DNA of 64,000 nt from Streptomyces liliifuscus (GTDB taxonomy: Bacteria; Actinomycetota; Actinomycetes; Streptomycetales; Streptomycetaceae). The position numbers and the translations under genes were made by a program. The notes below the pieces were generated by a model. That model saw only the letters and a list, made by a program, of their open reading frames with translations. It was not told where the DNA came from and did no database searches. This document shows positions 34,280 through 43,141 of this stretch, piece by piece (within the stretch, counting starts at the first letter, position 1; each line of letters opens with the position of its first letter). The stretch spans positions 3,348,001 to 3,412,000 of the forward strand of contig NZ_CP066831.1 in the NCBI RefSeq assembly GCF_016598615.1, read 5' to 3'.

Positions 34280-35879
34280 CGTACTGCGGGACCGGTGCCG
34301 TGTCCTCTCCGGTGTCGCGGACGAGGCCGTAGCGGATGGCGCCCTGGGCTGGGCCGGTCAAGATGTCCTCGGTCACGGCGTCCCGGTTCGACGGGAACAC
34401 GATCAGTCCGTAGTCGGCGCCCCGTTCGTTCTGGACGAGGGTGACGGTGCCGTCGACATAGAAGTACTCGTTCTGCCACATCTGCTGGGTGCCGGCCGGC
34501 AGGACCGTGTATCCGACACGCGGCCCGCCCATGCCGGAGGTGTAGCCGTCGGCGTTCTCCGCGAAGGTGTCGTCCATCCGGCGGCCGCCGCCCGACGCCA
34601 CGTGGAACAGCTTCCCCTTGAGGCCGGTCCAGGCCGGCATGACCAGGGCGCCGGGCCGCGACTTGGGAGAGATCTGCCAGCGCACCAGCACATAGCCCCG
34701 GCCGCTGAGCGTCACGCTGTCCCCGCGGTGCTGCATCACGGCCTTGGGGCCGCCGGTGCTGGTGATCCCGGTTTCGGGGCGGCGCGGCAGGTCCCCGGGG
34801 CGCGCGCCCGGGTCCGGGGCCTTGTCGAGGGCGTCGACGACCGTGCCGTACAGGGCCTGGCGGGTTCTGCTGGGGGACGGTGACGGGCTGGGCTTCGCGG
34901 TGGGGCTCGGCGCCTTCGGGCGCGAGGTGCTCGCCGCGGTGGGTGGCGCGGCGGCCCTGGGCGGCGCGGAGTCCGGCTGGGTGACGACGTACGCGCCGCC
35001 CGCGACGATGGTCGCCCCGGCGGTCATGGCGACGGCGGGCTTGGTGAGCGCGGCGACTACCTTGGCCGACCAGCCGACCCCCGTGGCGGCGGTCGTCGCG
35101 GCGGCCGCCGTCTTGCCTCCGAGGGCGAGCGAGAGCGTGAAGCCGACCGGGATGGGGACGAGCGCGAGCCCGACGAGCAGCCGTTCGGCCGGTACGACCG
35201 CCTCGCCGGGAGCGGCGCACCGGCGGCAGCCCCTGATGTGCCGGGCCAGCCGCTTGCGCCACACCGAGTCGGGGCGCCCGTCCCAGCGGGCCGTCACCTC
35301 GCGCAGTCCGGGGCAGGACGAGTCGAGTGCCCGCACGATGCCGCGCGCGGCCTCCAGGCGGGCCTTCATCCGCTGGACGCGTACGGCGGTGTGCTGGCGG
35401 CTGATGCCGACGGCCGCGGCCAGTTCGCGCCGGGTGAGTTCGCCCGCGACCTCCAGCCACCACAGCGACAGCAGTTGCCGGTCCTCGTCGTCGAGCCAGC
35501 GCACCGCCTCCGCGACCTCGCGCCGCTGGCCCTCCAACTGAAGTCGCAGCACGGTGAGTTCGGCGAAGTCGGTGGCCTCCTGGGCCGCGTCGTCGGCCAG
35601 CGACTCGGAGGTCCGGCGTCTGGCCCGGTCGCGTATCTGCCGCATGGCGATGGCGACCAGCCAGGAGCGGAAGCTGTCCGGATCACGCAGTGTGCCGAGG
35701 TTGTCGACGGCCCGCAGCATGGTCTCCTGCACGACGTCGTCGACATCGGCGTGACCGTTCAGCGCGCGGCCGACGATGTTGTAGACCAGCGGCAGCCAGC
35801 CCTCGACGAGTTCGTCGAGCGCGCGCCGGTCACCGGCCTGCGCCGCCGCGATCGTCGTTCGCCACTGCCGCCCGTTCAC
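34218..35879 (-). CDS. ECF sigma factor fused to zinc anti-sigma motif, membrane anchor and C-terminal domain
   Basis: Protein of 553 residues from GTG 35879 (AAGGGA five nt upstream; GTG 35906 overlapping the previous stop is possible). Sigma region 2 spans about 20-85 (DVDDVVQETMLRAVDNL) and region 4 about 120-178 (VGISRQHTAVRVQRMKARLE). Next comes Cys189 and, 25 residues on, His214-x3-Cys218-x2-Cys221, the spacing of the ZAS zinc anti-sigma motif. One or two membrane spans follow (233-253; 281-299), then a Pro/Ser linker and a beta-rich C-terminal domain of about 200 residues. The sigma factor seems to carry its own inhibitor and sensor. It follows the alginate lyase gene by 23 nt. Confidence 0.85.
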   Translation of the reverse strand: MNGRQWRTTIAAAQAGDRRALDELVEGWLPLVYNIVGRALNGHADVDDVVQETMLRAVDNLGTLRDPDSFRSWLVAIAMRQIRDRARRRTSESLADDAAQEATDFAELTVLRLQLEGQRREVAEAVRWLDDEDRQLLSLWWLEVAGELTRRELAAAVGISRQHTAVRVQRMKARLEAARGIVRALDSSCPGLREVTARWDGRPDSVWRKRLARHIRGCRRCAAPGEAVVPAERLLVGLALVPIPVGFTLSLALGGKTAAAATTAATGVGWSAKVVAALTKPAVAMTAGATIVAGGAYVVTQPDSAPPRAAAPPTAASTSRPKAPSPTAKPSPSPSPSRTRQALYGTVVDALDKAPDPGARPGDLPRRPETGITSTGGPKAVMQHRGDSVTLSGRGYVLVRWQISPKSRPGALVMPAWTGLKGKLFHVASGGGRRMDDTFAENADGYTSGMGGPRVGYTVLPAGTQQMWQNEYFYVDGTVTLVQNERGADYGLIVFPSNRDAVTEDILTGPAQGAIRYGLVRDTGEDTAPVPQYVTRSTPADASTVRQKSRVTG

Positions 35880-35902
35880 GTCCGTCCCTTCCCGAAGAGG
35901 TG

Positions 35903-37177
35903 TCACTTGGCGTAGAGCAGCGTCCCGAAGCCGAGCTGGTCGAAGCCGCCGCTGTTCGGCCCGTAGTCACCGCCTCCGCCTTCCGCACGCACCTTCTCAG
36001 CCATGGCCGTGATGTTCGGAACGGAGAGCCGACGGCGGCGCGCGTAGTGGTAGTGCAGGATCTCCCAAACGGGACGAGTCTCTCCACGCGCTATGCCGGA
36101 GATCACAGACTGCTCGTTGTACTTGCCCCTCCCCGTGCCGCTGCGCCAGCTGTATTTGGTGAAGGGCACGTCGCCGCCGAGGTTGTACTTGGCGACGTAC
36201 TCGGCGGCCTTCATGAACCGGCTGTCGTCGTAGCCGTACAGGTCGACGCCCTGGTTCCAGGCCATCTCGCAGATCGCGCCCATCTGGCCCATGCCCATCG
36301 CGGTGTGCCCCTGGTCGCGGCCTGCCTCCTGCCACTGGGCGAGGTCGTCGGACTCGTGGACGAAGGGAATGGCGTTCCCGATCGAGCCGTTGCCCGCGCC
36401 CTTCTTGAAGTACTCCACCGCGCGGTCGAACAGGGCCCTGTCGTCGCAGAGGATGCCGATCGCCATGACCGAAGCCACGTTGCACAGATCCCAGTTGGCC
36501 CAGTAGTTGGTGATGACGGCGCCGTTGTGGTGGGTGAGGAAGTCCTCGTTCATGGGGTGGAAGACCTTGAGCATCATCTTCCGGAAGCGGGCCAGGTCGA
36601 AGCCGTCGTGGTCGCGCACCAGCTCGGCGGCGTTGGCGAACTGGTAGCCGTAGAGCCCGGCGGCCAGGAACCGGTCGGCATTGCCGGTGACCGTGGTGAG
36701 CGTGGCCGACCAGGCGTTGAGGATCGCGACGGCCGCCTCGGCGTTCTCCTTCGTGCCCGCGATCCGCCAGCGCAGGGCGTTCTGGTAGGCGGCGTGGATG
36801 TCGTTGTAGAGGGTCACGTAATTCTGGCCGGTGCCGCCGCGGACGACCGTGGCCTGCGGCCTGGGGGTCCAGGTGCTCGCGGAGTGCCGGTTGGCGGTCA
36901 GCCGCTGCCAGCCCGCGGTCCAGGGCTCCCGGCGGGCGGCGACGCGCACCTTGGCCCGGTTGAGGTCGCCGGCGTTGTGCAGCATGCCGGGGTGCGCGAA
37001 GACCGGCTTCCCGGCGGACTCGCCGGGCGACGGGGAGGCACCGCTCTGCGCCGCGTCGGCCGAGTCACCTCCGCCCAACGAGACCGCGATGCCCCCGACG
37101 GCTCCCGCGGCGGCGACACCACCGGCGATCCGGAGCGCGCTGCGACGGCTGATGCGGTGCTTGTTGTGCTCTGCCAC
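35903..37177 (-). CDS. Tat-exported alginate lyase-family protein
   Basis: Secreted protein of 424 residues. The Tat leader is RISRRSALRIAGGVAAAGAVG (about 8-28, 21 residues: RISRRSALRI then AGGVAAAGAVG). The mature part is the alpha-helical alginate-lyase fold (PF05426-type): NALRWRIAGTKENAEAAV, ITNYWANWDLCN with the catalytic-type Asn/His region around THHNGAVITN, and LHYHYARRR near the C-terminus. The polymer could be alginate, another uronan or mannuronan-like material; streptomycetes carry several related exported lyases. First gene of a two-gene operon with the membrane sigma factor. Confidence 0.85.
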   Translation of the reverse strand: MAEHNKHRISRRSALRIAGGVAAAGAVGGIAVSLGGGDSADAAQSGASPSPGESAGKPVFAHPGMLHNAGDLNRAKVRVAARREPWTAGWQRLTANRHSASTWTPRPQATVVRGGTGQNYVTLYNDIHAAYQNALRWRIAGTKENAEAAVAILNAWSATLTTVTGNADRFLAAGLYGYQFANAAELVRDHDGFDLARFRKMMLKVFHPMNEDFLTHHNGAVITNYWANWDLCNVASVMAIGILCDDRALFDRAVEYFKKGAGNGSIGNAIPFVHESDDLAQWQEAGRDQGHTAMGMGQMGAICEMAWNQGVDLYGYDDSRFMKAAEYVAKYNLGGDVPFTKYSWRSGTGRGKYNEQSVISGIARGETRPVWEILHYHYARRRRLSVPNITAMAEKVRAEGGGGDYGPNSGGFDQLGFGTLLYAK

Positions 37178-37452
37178 GGATAACTCCTGTGCGGATGGAG
37201 GGGCGTGTGTGGTGCGTGTTGCACGCGTGCTGTGTGCTGCGTGTGCACAGGAGACGGAGGAGGGCCTTCCGCGATAACAGTTTTTCCCGTGAAGGCGTGC
37301 GCCGCCCTAAGGGAAATCCCTGACAACACCCTTGCCCTGCACGGGAGTTGATAGGGGTCGCGGCCAGGGTCGGCACCCTCCTCGGAGAGGATCCGCGGCG
37401 ACGGCGTACGACCGGAGGATGAAGGTCACCGATCACCCCTGGGAGTCAGCCG

Positions 37453-38610
37453 ATGCATGTCCGTATCCGTACCGCCTGTGCCGCCCTCGTGGTCCTGGGA
37501 CTCACCGCGGGGCCCCTGGCCGGGACCGCGCTCGCCGCCCCCACCCCCACGGCGGTCGTACAGGAGACCGTGAGTCCGAAGACCGACAAGGCCTTACGCG
37601 AAGCTCTGAAGGGAATTCCGGACAAGGACACGACGGCCGCGCTGGTACGGGTCGGGGGCAAGGCCGGCAAGTGGCGCGGCAGCGCAGGGGTGCACGACCT
37701 GGCGAGTGGCCGCAAAGCTCTGGAGCACGGGCGCTTCAGGGCCGGTTCGACCACCAAGGTGGTCACTTCGGCCGTCGTGCTGCAGCTCGCCGCCGAAGGC
37801 AGGATCGACCTGGACGAACACGTCCAGACCTACCTCCCCGGCCTCCTCTCCAAGGCGTTCAAGCCCATCACCGTACGGCAGTTGCTGACCTTCACGAGTG
37901 GGCTGAGGCCGGGAGCGACGCTGGGCGACGTGAACGGTGAGGGGTACGAGCGGCGGTTCGAGACGCTGACCCCCGAGGCGGTCGTGGCCTCGTCCGTCGC
38001 CGCCGGCCCCGCCTTCTGCCCGGGCGAGCGGCAGCAGTACAGCAACATCGACTACACGGTGCTCGGCCTGCTCATCGAGAAGGTCACCGGCGACACGTAC
38101 GAACACCAGGCGGCCGTACGGGTCCTGCGGCCGGCCGGAATGCGTCACACGTCCTTCCCCGGCGGGCCCGACCCGCGTATCCACGGCCCGCACAACCGCG
38201 GCTACCAGATCCTGGCGGACGGCAGGCTGGTGGACGCCACCGAGTGGAACATGTCGGACCGGTGGGCCGCGGGCGACATGATCTCCACGACCGAGGACCT
38301 GGAACGCCTGCTCTTCGCACTGTTCCGCGGCCGGCTGGTCCCCCAACCCCTGCTGGACAAGGAGATGTTCACGCTCCCCGACGTACCGAACGCGACGATG
38401 AGCGCCGGGCTCCAGCAATACAAGGTCGACGAGAACACCGTCCTGTGGGCCAAGTCCGGTGCCAGGCCCGGCTACAGCACGGTGATCGCCGCCACCCGCA
38501 ATCTGTCCCGCACCCTCGTGTACTCGGTGAACGCGACCGACGCGAAGAGCGAGGAGATGAATCCGGTGGCGGAGCGGATCCTGTGGGCGGCGTTCGGAAC
38601 CGGAACCTGA
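37453..38610 (+). CDS. Secreted serine hydrolase, beta-lactamase/DD-peptidase fold (TTA codon)
   Basis: Exported class-C beta-lactamase-type hydrolase of 385 residues with signal peptide (1-29, ending ALAA). The active-site triad elements are GSTTK (nucleophile Ser99, Lys102), QYSNIDY (Tyr-Ser-Asn) and AKSGARPGY (KSG, equivalent to KTG). D-alanyl-D-alanine carboxypeptidase or esterase activity is usual for this family. Codon 48 (37594-37596) is TTA, the rare leucine codon read only by the bldA tRNA in Streptomyces, so synthesis may be limited to late growth or differentiation. Divergent from the alginate lyase gene. Confidence 0.9.
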   Translation: MHVRIRTACAALVVLGLTAGPLAGTALAAPTPTAVVQETVSPKTDKALREALKGIPDKDTTAALVRVGGKAGKWRGSAGVHDLASGRKALEHGRFRAGSTTKVVTSAVVLQLAAEGRIDLDEHVQTYLPGLLSKAFKPITVRQLLTFTSGLRPGATLGDVNGEGYERRFETLTPEAVVASSVAAGPAFCPGERQQYSNIDYTVLGLLIEKVTGDTYEHQAAVRVLRPAGMRHTSFPGGPDPRIHGPHNRGYQILADGRLVDATEWNMSDRWAAGDMISTTEDLERLLFALFRGRLVPQPLLDKEMFTLPDVPNATMSAGLQQYKVDENTVLWAKSGARPGYSTVIAATRNLSRTLVYSVNATDAKSEEMNPVAERILWAAFGTGT

Positions 38611-38627
38611 GGAGCCGGCCGGGGCGC

Positions 38628-39254
38628 TCAGCTCCGGGCCTCGCGCGGCCAGGCCGCTGCCGTGGCGGCGCAGGCAAGGACGTGGACGGTGGCGAGGACA
38701 TCGAAAGTGGTGACGAGGGCGTCGGCGTCCTTCAGGCGTTCGGTGGCGACGGGCGGCGACCAGCCGCCCGGGATGACGGAGACGGAGATGACGGCGCCGG
38801 CGGGTACACGTGTCCGTGGGCCGAACCGCAACCGGCCGAGGTCACGCTCGGTCGCCGCGTCCGCGATGCGGTAGTGGGTGAGCCCGCTGTCCTCGCCCTG
38901 GCTGTCGCTGACCGGCTCGACCTCGATGACGCGGACCCGCGTCGGCTCCCCGGCCAGATCGTGGAGGGCCCAGGGAGCGAGCCCCGGTGCCGCGAGGAGC
39001 AGAGCGGCTGCCGTGAGCCCGGGCGCCGCGGTCAGGAGCTCCCGCGGTGCGGGGTCCGCCATGTACGTGCGGGGCCAGGAGTGGCCGATCGCCAGGCCCA
39101 TGGCGCCCGAGATGATCGCGAGGAGGACGACGACGGCCACCCATGACGTTCCGTGGCTGCGGGACGCCAGGACGGCGAGGATCGGTACGACGACCAGGGA
39201 CCACGTCATCGTGAAGGCGAGGCGGCCCCGTCCGCGCAGGCGCGGCCGTCTCAC
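38628..39254 (-). CDS. Membrane protein of unknown function
   Basis: Protein of 208 residues with four probable spans (LVVVPILAVLASR; WVAVVVLLAIISGAMGLAIG; LTAAALLLAAPGLAPWAL; FDVLATVHVLACAATAAAW) and a soluble loop of about 80 residues between spans 3 and 4 (TRVRVIEVEPVSDSQGEDSGLTHYR). No family recognised. GTG 39254 overlaps the previous stop as GTGA, so it is translationally coupled; ATG 39209 is an alternative. Third gene of the operon headed by the VWA protein. Convergent with the serine hydrolase. Confidence 0.7.
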   Translation of the reverse strand: MRRPRLRGRGRLAFTMTWSLVVVPILAVLASRSHGTSWVAVVVLLAIISGAMGLAIGHSWPRTYMADPAPRELLTAAPGLTAAALLLAAPGLAPWALHDLAGEPTRVRVIEVEPVSDSQGEDSGLTHYRIADAATERDLGRLRFGPRTRVPAGAVISVSVIPGGWSPPVATERLKDADALVTTFDVLATVHVLACAATAAAWPREARS

Positions 39255-40123
39255 TCCGGCCGGTCCTCGGCCGTCCCGTGCAGGGAACGGGTGATCTCGT
39301 CGAGCGTGTCGAGTCCGGTCTGCACGGCGTCGAGTTCGTGGTCGAGGGCGGTGAGGTCCGGAGGAGCGGCGGAGGCGTCCGTCGCGGCCTGGAGGGACAG
39401 CAGCATGGCTCCGCGCTCCGCCGCGGCTTCCAGGCGCAGGGCGGTGGCCTCCATGGTGGTGATCAGGAGCTGGCGCAGTTCGGCCAGGCGTTTCAGGGTG
39501 GCGGCGCGTTCGCCCGTGGCGCGCGCGGCGTCCTCCTTGGCCCGCCGCAGCGGGCCGTCGGGGAGGGCCCGCGCCTCGGCCTCCAGGCGCTCCTGGTCGC
39601 GCCGCAGGACCTCGTGGTCGGCGGGTGTGCCGCCGGTAACGCTGGTGCCGCCGGTGCCGCTGGTACCGCCGGTACCACTGGTGTCGATGACGCGGACCGC
39701 CTCGGCCGCCGCCGTCAGCCGGTCGGCCGCGGCCCGTACGGATGTCGCCGCCGTCGCCAGCGTCGGCCAGAGCGAGGCGTTGGGGCTCTGCCGGCACTGG
39801 TTCTGCAGCCGGTCGGCTGCCGCCGACGCACGGGTCAGCCATCGGGCGGCGTCGGCGGGCGGGTCGGACAGCGGGTCGGACGTCGTGTCCGTCGGCCGAT
39901 CCGCGTCCGGGGCGTCCGTCCGGCGGGTCGCGGAACTCGTGGACGGCGACGCCGCAGGGCGGGTGAGACGGCCGGTGAGGGCGTGCGTCCCCCATACGAG
40001 GCCGCCGACGCCCGCGCCGACCGGCAGGGCGGCGCCGGCCGGGGCACCCGCGAGGAGAGCCGTGACGCTGCCCGCGACGGCGAACAGCGCGACCGCGGCG
40101 GCGGGAAGGAGACGGCTGCCCAT
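39251..40123 (-). CDS. Membrane-anchored coiled-coil protein of unknown function
   Basis: Protein of 290 residues. Two adjacent membrane spans near the N-terminus (LLPAAAVALFAVAGSVTALL and ALPVGAGVGGLVWGTHAL) are followed by a Ser/Thr/Asp-rich linker and a long helical, probably coiled-coil region (about 120-285: LRRDQERLEAEARALPDG, AATLKRLAELRQLLITTMEA). A short run of TSGTGG repeats interrupts it at about 148-165. No enzyme motif. It sits between the VWA protein and another membrane protein in one operon and may form part of a membrane complex with them. Confidence 0.7.
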   Translation of the reverse strand: MGSRLLPAAAVALFAVAGSVTALLAGAPAGAALPVGAGVGGLVWGTHALTGRLTRPAASPSTSSATRRTDAPDADRPTDTTSDPLSDPPADAARWLTRASAAADRLQNQCRQSPNASLWPTLATAATSVRAAADRLTAAAEAVRVIDTSGTGGTSGTGGTSVTGGTPADHEVLRRDQERLEAEARALPDGPLRRAKEDAARATGERAATLKRLAELRQLLITTMEATALRLEAAAERGAMLLSLQAATDASAAPPDLTALDHELDAVQTGLDTLDEITRSLHGTAEDRPE

Positions 40124-40215
40124 CGTGTCCTCTCTGTTCTGTCCGTACTGCCCATGGGACGTGGTCTGTCGGTACCGCCCATGGGGCTGAGCCCGTGTTC
40201 ACGTGCCGTGCCGGG

Positions 40216-41997
40216 TCAGAAGTTGCTGATGACGGAGACCATCACCTTGTCGATGACCGCCGGGTCGCGAGCGTCGTAGGAGGTGGCCTTGGTGGCGGTG
40301 GCGATCTTCGTGAGCGTGCCGAAGTCGGCCTGGCCGCTGAAGGCGACGGTGAAGACCCGTACGGAACGCTCCAGTTGACTGGCGTCGAGGTCGCGCAGCA
40401 GCGAGTCGAGGTCGTTGTCGGCCGGGTACTCGTTCCGGCCGTCGGTCAGGACGACGACGGCGTTGATGCGGTCGGTGTCCAGATCGGCCAGCATCTCCTT
40501 CTGGGCGGCGCGCACGGTGGTGTAGAGAGCGGTGCCGCCTTCGGCGTTGAGCCCGTTGATGGCCTCGGTGAGCCGCTGTTCGTTCTCGCGGACGGGACGC
40601 GGCGGCACGATCTCCCGGTACGGCTGGGGATGGTCGTCGGTCTCGGTGGAGAACGCCCACAGGCCGACCTCGTCGTCGGGGTGGTAGAGGTCGAGCGTGC
40701 CGGCGGCGGCCTTCTTGGCGGCCTCCATCCGGGTCTGTCCGCCGCCCGCGGCCTGGTTCATCGACCCGGAGACGTCCATGACGAGCAGCACCCGGGCCTT
40801 CTTGCGCAGCTCGTCCCAGCTGTCCAGGACCGCCGCCAGCACGTCGGCCGCGGGCGGGTCGATCAGTGACAGGTTCCCCTGGCTCTGCTCGGACAGGCTG
40901 ACCGAGCGGGCGAGTTCGCTGCCCGCGTTGCCCTCGTGGTCGCGGAATCCGGTCTGCTGGAAGCGGCGCTGCTGGGCGTCCTCCAGCAGGAAGGCGCGGA
41001 AGTCGGCGGCCGCGGCCCGCTGGTCCTTGGACGCCGAGGGCAGCACAGCGAAGGGGTGGTCGAACATGAGCGTGCCGTCGGCCGGGTGCACGGCCACGAG
41101 GGGCACCTGCGGCTTCTTCCCCTTGCCGATCCGCTCGGTCTCGCCCGTGGGGCTGCCCTGGTTGTAGAGATGGATCAGCTGTTCCTGTACGGCGATGGCG
41201 CTGGCGTACGACAGGGCCTGACCGTCGGCGTCCGCCTCGGCGAGGTTGGCCATGTACGCGGTCGCGTCGGAGGCGTAGTGCAGGACACCCGCCTCGACCC
41301 CGGCCACGAACCGCCGGGTCTTGGGGTCCTCGACCTCCTTCACGGTGAGGTCGCTGGATCGGCCGGTGGCGGCGTAGAAGGTGGCCACGGTCGCGCCCAG
41401 ACCGGAGGTGGAGGTGTGCGGGTTGTCCTTGCCCAGGCTGAAGCGGCCCCACTCGGGCCGGCCCTTCGAGGCCCAGCCCTTCTCCGTCAGCGACAGCACG
41501 TCCCGCCAGCCGATCTTCTTCTCCGGCCAGCCGAGTGCCTCCGCCAGGGGCCGGGGCATGCCGATCGCAAGCGGGCTGGTGGCGAGCGACCGGGGCTTCT
41601 CGTCGGTGAGCAGCTTGCGGTCGGCGGCGGTCGCGTCGCGCTGGAGCAGCGTCAGCCACAGCGAGGAGGACGGCGTCCACACCTGTGGTTCGGGCGCGCC
41701 GTCGCGCCGCTCGTCCCATCCCTGGGCCAGTGCGTCCTTGGCGACGCCGGAACTCGTCTCCGACACCGCCACTCGGGCGCACTTCCCGCCCGCGAGCTCA
41801 CGCCCGGAGTCGTTGTAGTCCTCGGCCAGGTCGGCGAGCAGATCGCCCTTCTCCGTCGAGGAGTTCACCTCAAGCCGTACGTCGCAGTCGTCGTCCGAAC
41901 CGCCGACGGCCGCGTTCACCACCACGCCGACGGCGACGAGCAGCACCAGCCCCACCACGACCGCCACCAGCATGGGCAGCCTGCGTGCGTTCCCCAT
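40216..41997 (-). CDS. Membrane-anchored binding-protein/VWA hybrid
   Basis: Protein of 593 residues. An N-terminal membrane span (8-29) anchors an extracytoplasmic part. Residues 38-395 resemble a periplasmic substrate-binding protein of the ABC type (VWTPSSSLWLTLLQRD, SPLAIGMPRPLAEALGWP, TSGLGATVATFYA). Residues 402-590 are a von Willebrand A domain with an intact metal-binding MIDAS (D408-V-S410-G-S412, then TALYTT and LTDGRNE). Related proteins occur in actinomycetes, role unknown; VWA domains usually mediate metal-dependent protein contacts. GGGGGT precedes ATG 41997. First of three co-oriented genes. Confidence 0.85.
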   Translation of the reverse strand: MGNARRLPMLVAVVVGLVLLVAVGVVVNAAVGGSDDDCDVRLEVNSSTEKGDLLADLAEDYNDSGRELAGGKCARVAVSETSSGVAKDALAQGWDERRDGAPEPQVWTPSSSLWLTLLQRDATAADRKLLTDEKPRSLATSPLAIGMPRPLAEALGWPEKKIGWRDVLSLTEKGWASKGRPEWGRFSLGKDNPHTSTSGLGATVATFYAATGRSSDLTVKEVEDPKTRRFVAGVEAGVLHYASDATAYMANLAEADADGQALSYASAIAVQEQLIHLYNQGSPTGETERIGKGKKPQVPLVAVHPADGTLMFDHPFAVLPSASKDQRAAAADFRAFLLEDAQQRRFQQTGFRDHEGNAGSELARSVSLSEQSQGNLSLIDPPAADVLAAVLDSWDELRKKARVLLVMDVSGSMNQAAGGGQTRMEAAKKAAAGTLDLYHPDDEVGLWAFSTETDDHPQPYREIVPPRPVRENEQRLTEAINGLNAEGGTALYTTVRAAQKEMLADLDTDRINAVVVLTDGRNEYPADNDLDSLLRDLDASQLERSVRVFTVAFSGQADFGTLTKIATATKATSYDARDPAVIDKVMVSVISNF

Positions 41998-42322
41998 GAC
42001 ACCCCCGTGTCCATGCCTCACCCGAGGCGGACTCACACACAATGAGACGCGTGTCATCACACGGTCTACACAGCGCGTTCGGTTGTCAATGGCCTTGCCG
42101 ACAAAGGAAGTTGGGGTTTTCGCGGGCCTGGCGCAGCACTGTTGGAGCGAGTCGGGTTCGACACTGATTGAGTTGATCTATGCGACCTGGGAGGGTTTGG
42201 CGGTGGTCGTCCGCCATCATGGCGACCAGCATCGATCGCCGCAGATCCGAACTGATCGAGACGAAGCTCGACCAGCAGAAGAAACAAAAGAACAAAGGAA
42301 CAAGGGAAAGGTGTCGCCAGCC
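41998..42322. other. Intergenic region with unusual low-GC segment
   Basis: A 325-bp gap between divergent genes. From 42061 to 42322 base composition falls well below the neighbours, with A-rich runs at 42280-42310 (AGAAACAAAAGAACAAAGG). An ATG at 42220 opens a Lys/Gln/Arg-rich 37-codon frame (MATSIDRRRSELIETKLDQQ...), but codon choice is atypical and I do not call it as a gene. No terminator is seen. Confidence 0.5.
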
Positions 42323-42970
42323 ATGTCACTAGCCCGCGTCCACAACTTCACCATCTCACTCGACGGCTTCGGCACCGGTGAGGGCCTGAGCCGTGACGCG
42401 CCCTTCGGCCACGCCGGCGAAAGGCTGCACCAGTGGATGTTCACCACCCGGTTCTGGCACGAGATGACCGGCCGTTCCGGCGGCACCGCCGGCCTCGACG
42501 ACGCCTTCGCCCGGCAGTTCGAGCCCGGGATCGGCGCCGAGATCATGGGCGCCGGGAAGTTCGGCTACCCCGGATGGCACGAGGACCCGGACTGGAAGGG
42601 GTGGTGGGGGCCCAACCCGCCGTTCCACACACCGACCTTCGTCCTCACCCATCACCCGCGCCCGTCGATCGAGATGGAGGGCGGCACGACGTTCCACTTC
42701 CTCGACACATCGCCCGCCGAGGCACTCGCGACGGCCCGCGAGGCCGCGGACGGCCAGGACGTACGCATCGGCGGTGGCCCCACCGTGGTCCGCGACTTCT
42801 TTGCCGCCGGACTCATCGACCGCCTGCACGTCGTGGTGGCCCCGATCCTCCTGGGCCGGGGCGTACGCCTCTGGGACGGACTGGAGGGCCCCGAGAAGGA
42901 CTACGAGGTCGAGGCCACATCCTCGCCCAGCGGAGTGACACATGTGACGTTCACGCGCGCGGGCCTCTGA
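42323..42970 (+). CDS. Dihydrofolate reductase-family (RibD C-terminal-like) protein
   Basis: Protein of 215 residues of the RibD_C/DHFR-like fold. MSLARVHNFTISLDGFGTG opens the fold, EIMGAGKFG and FVLTHHPRPSIEMEGGTTF are mid-fold elements, and IGGGPTVVRDFFAAGLIDRLHVVVAPILLGRGVRL (IGGGPTVVRDF then ILLGRGVRLW) is the typical NADPH-binding C-terminus. Stand-alone members reduce small heterocycles; the substrate is unknown. ATG 42323 is used; in-frame GTG 42311 is possible, with AAGGGAAAG just before it. Confidence 0.85.
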   Translation: MSLARVHNFTISLDGFGTGEGLSRDAPFGHAGERLHQWMFTTRFWHEMTGRSGGTAGLDDAFARQFEPGIGAEIMGAGKFGYPGWHEDPDWKGWWGPNPPFHTPTFVLTHHPRPSIEMEGGTTFHFLDTSPAEALATAREAADGQDVRIGGGPTVVRDFFAAGLIDRLHVVVAPILLGRGVRLWDGLEGPEKDYEVEATSSPSGVTHVTFTRAGL

Positions 42971-43079
42971 ACACCGTGAGTGCCTGTTCCACAAGGCCCG
43001 GAGTCCTGCGGAGCGGTGTCACGGTGGTAGGTGGTGACAGTGAGCGGGTTCAGCGGCCGTGTCGGGCATGGCCGGTTTG

Positions 43080-43117
43080 GGGCCGTCCTTCCGACCCCCG
43101 TGGCGGGAGGACGGCCC
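43080..43117. terminator. Hairpin terminator between convergent genes
   Basis: GGGCCGTCCT (43080-43089) pairs with AGGACGGCCC (43108-43117); the loop is 18 nt and itself G/C-rich. It lies between the DHFR-like gene and the stop of the opposing secreted-protein gene. Confidence 0.7.
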
Positions 43118-43141
43118 TGGCCTATTCCGGTGGCCGCCCGG

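Noticed and set aside
42220..42333. Short Lys/Gln/Arg-rich open frame
   Set aside because: Atypical codons, no ribosome site and no known relative; likely a by-product of the A-rich tract.
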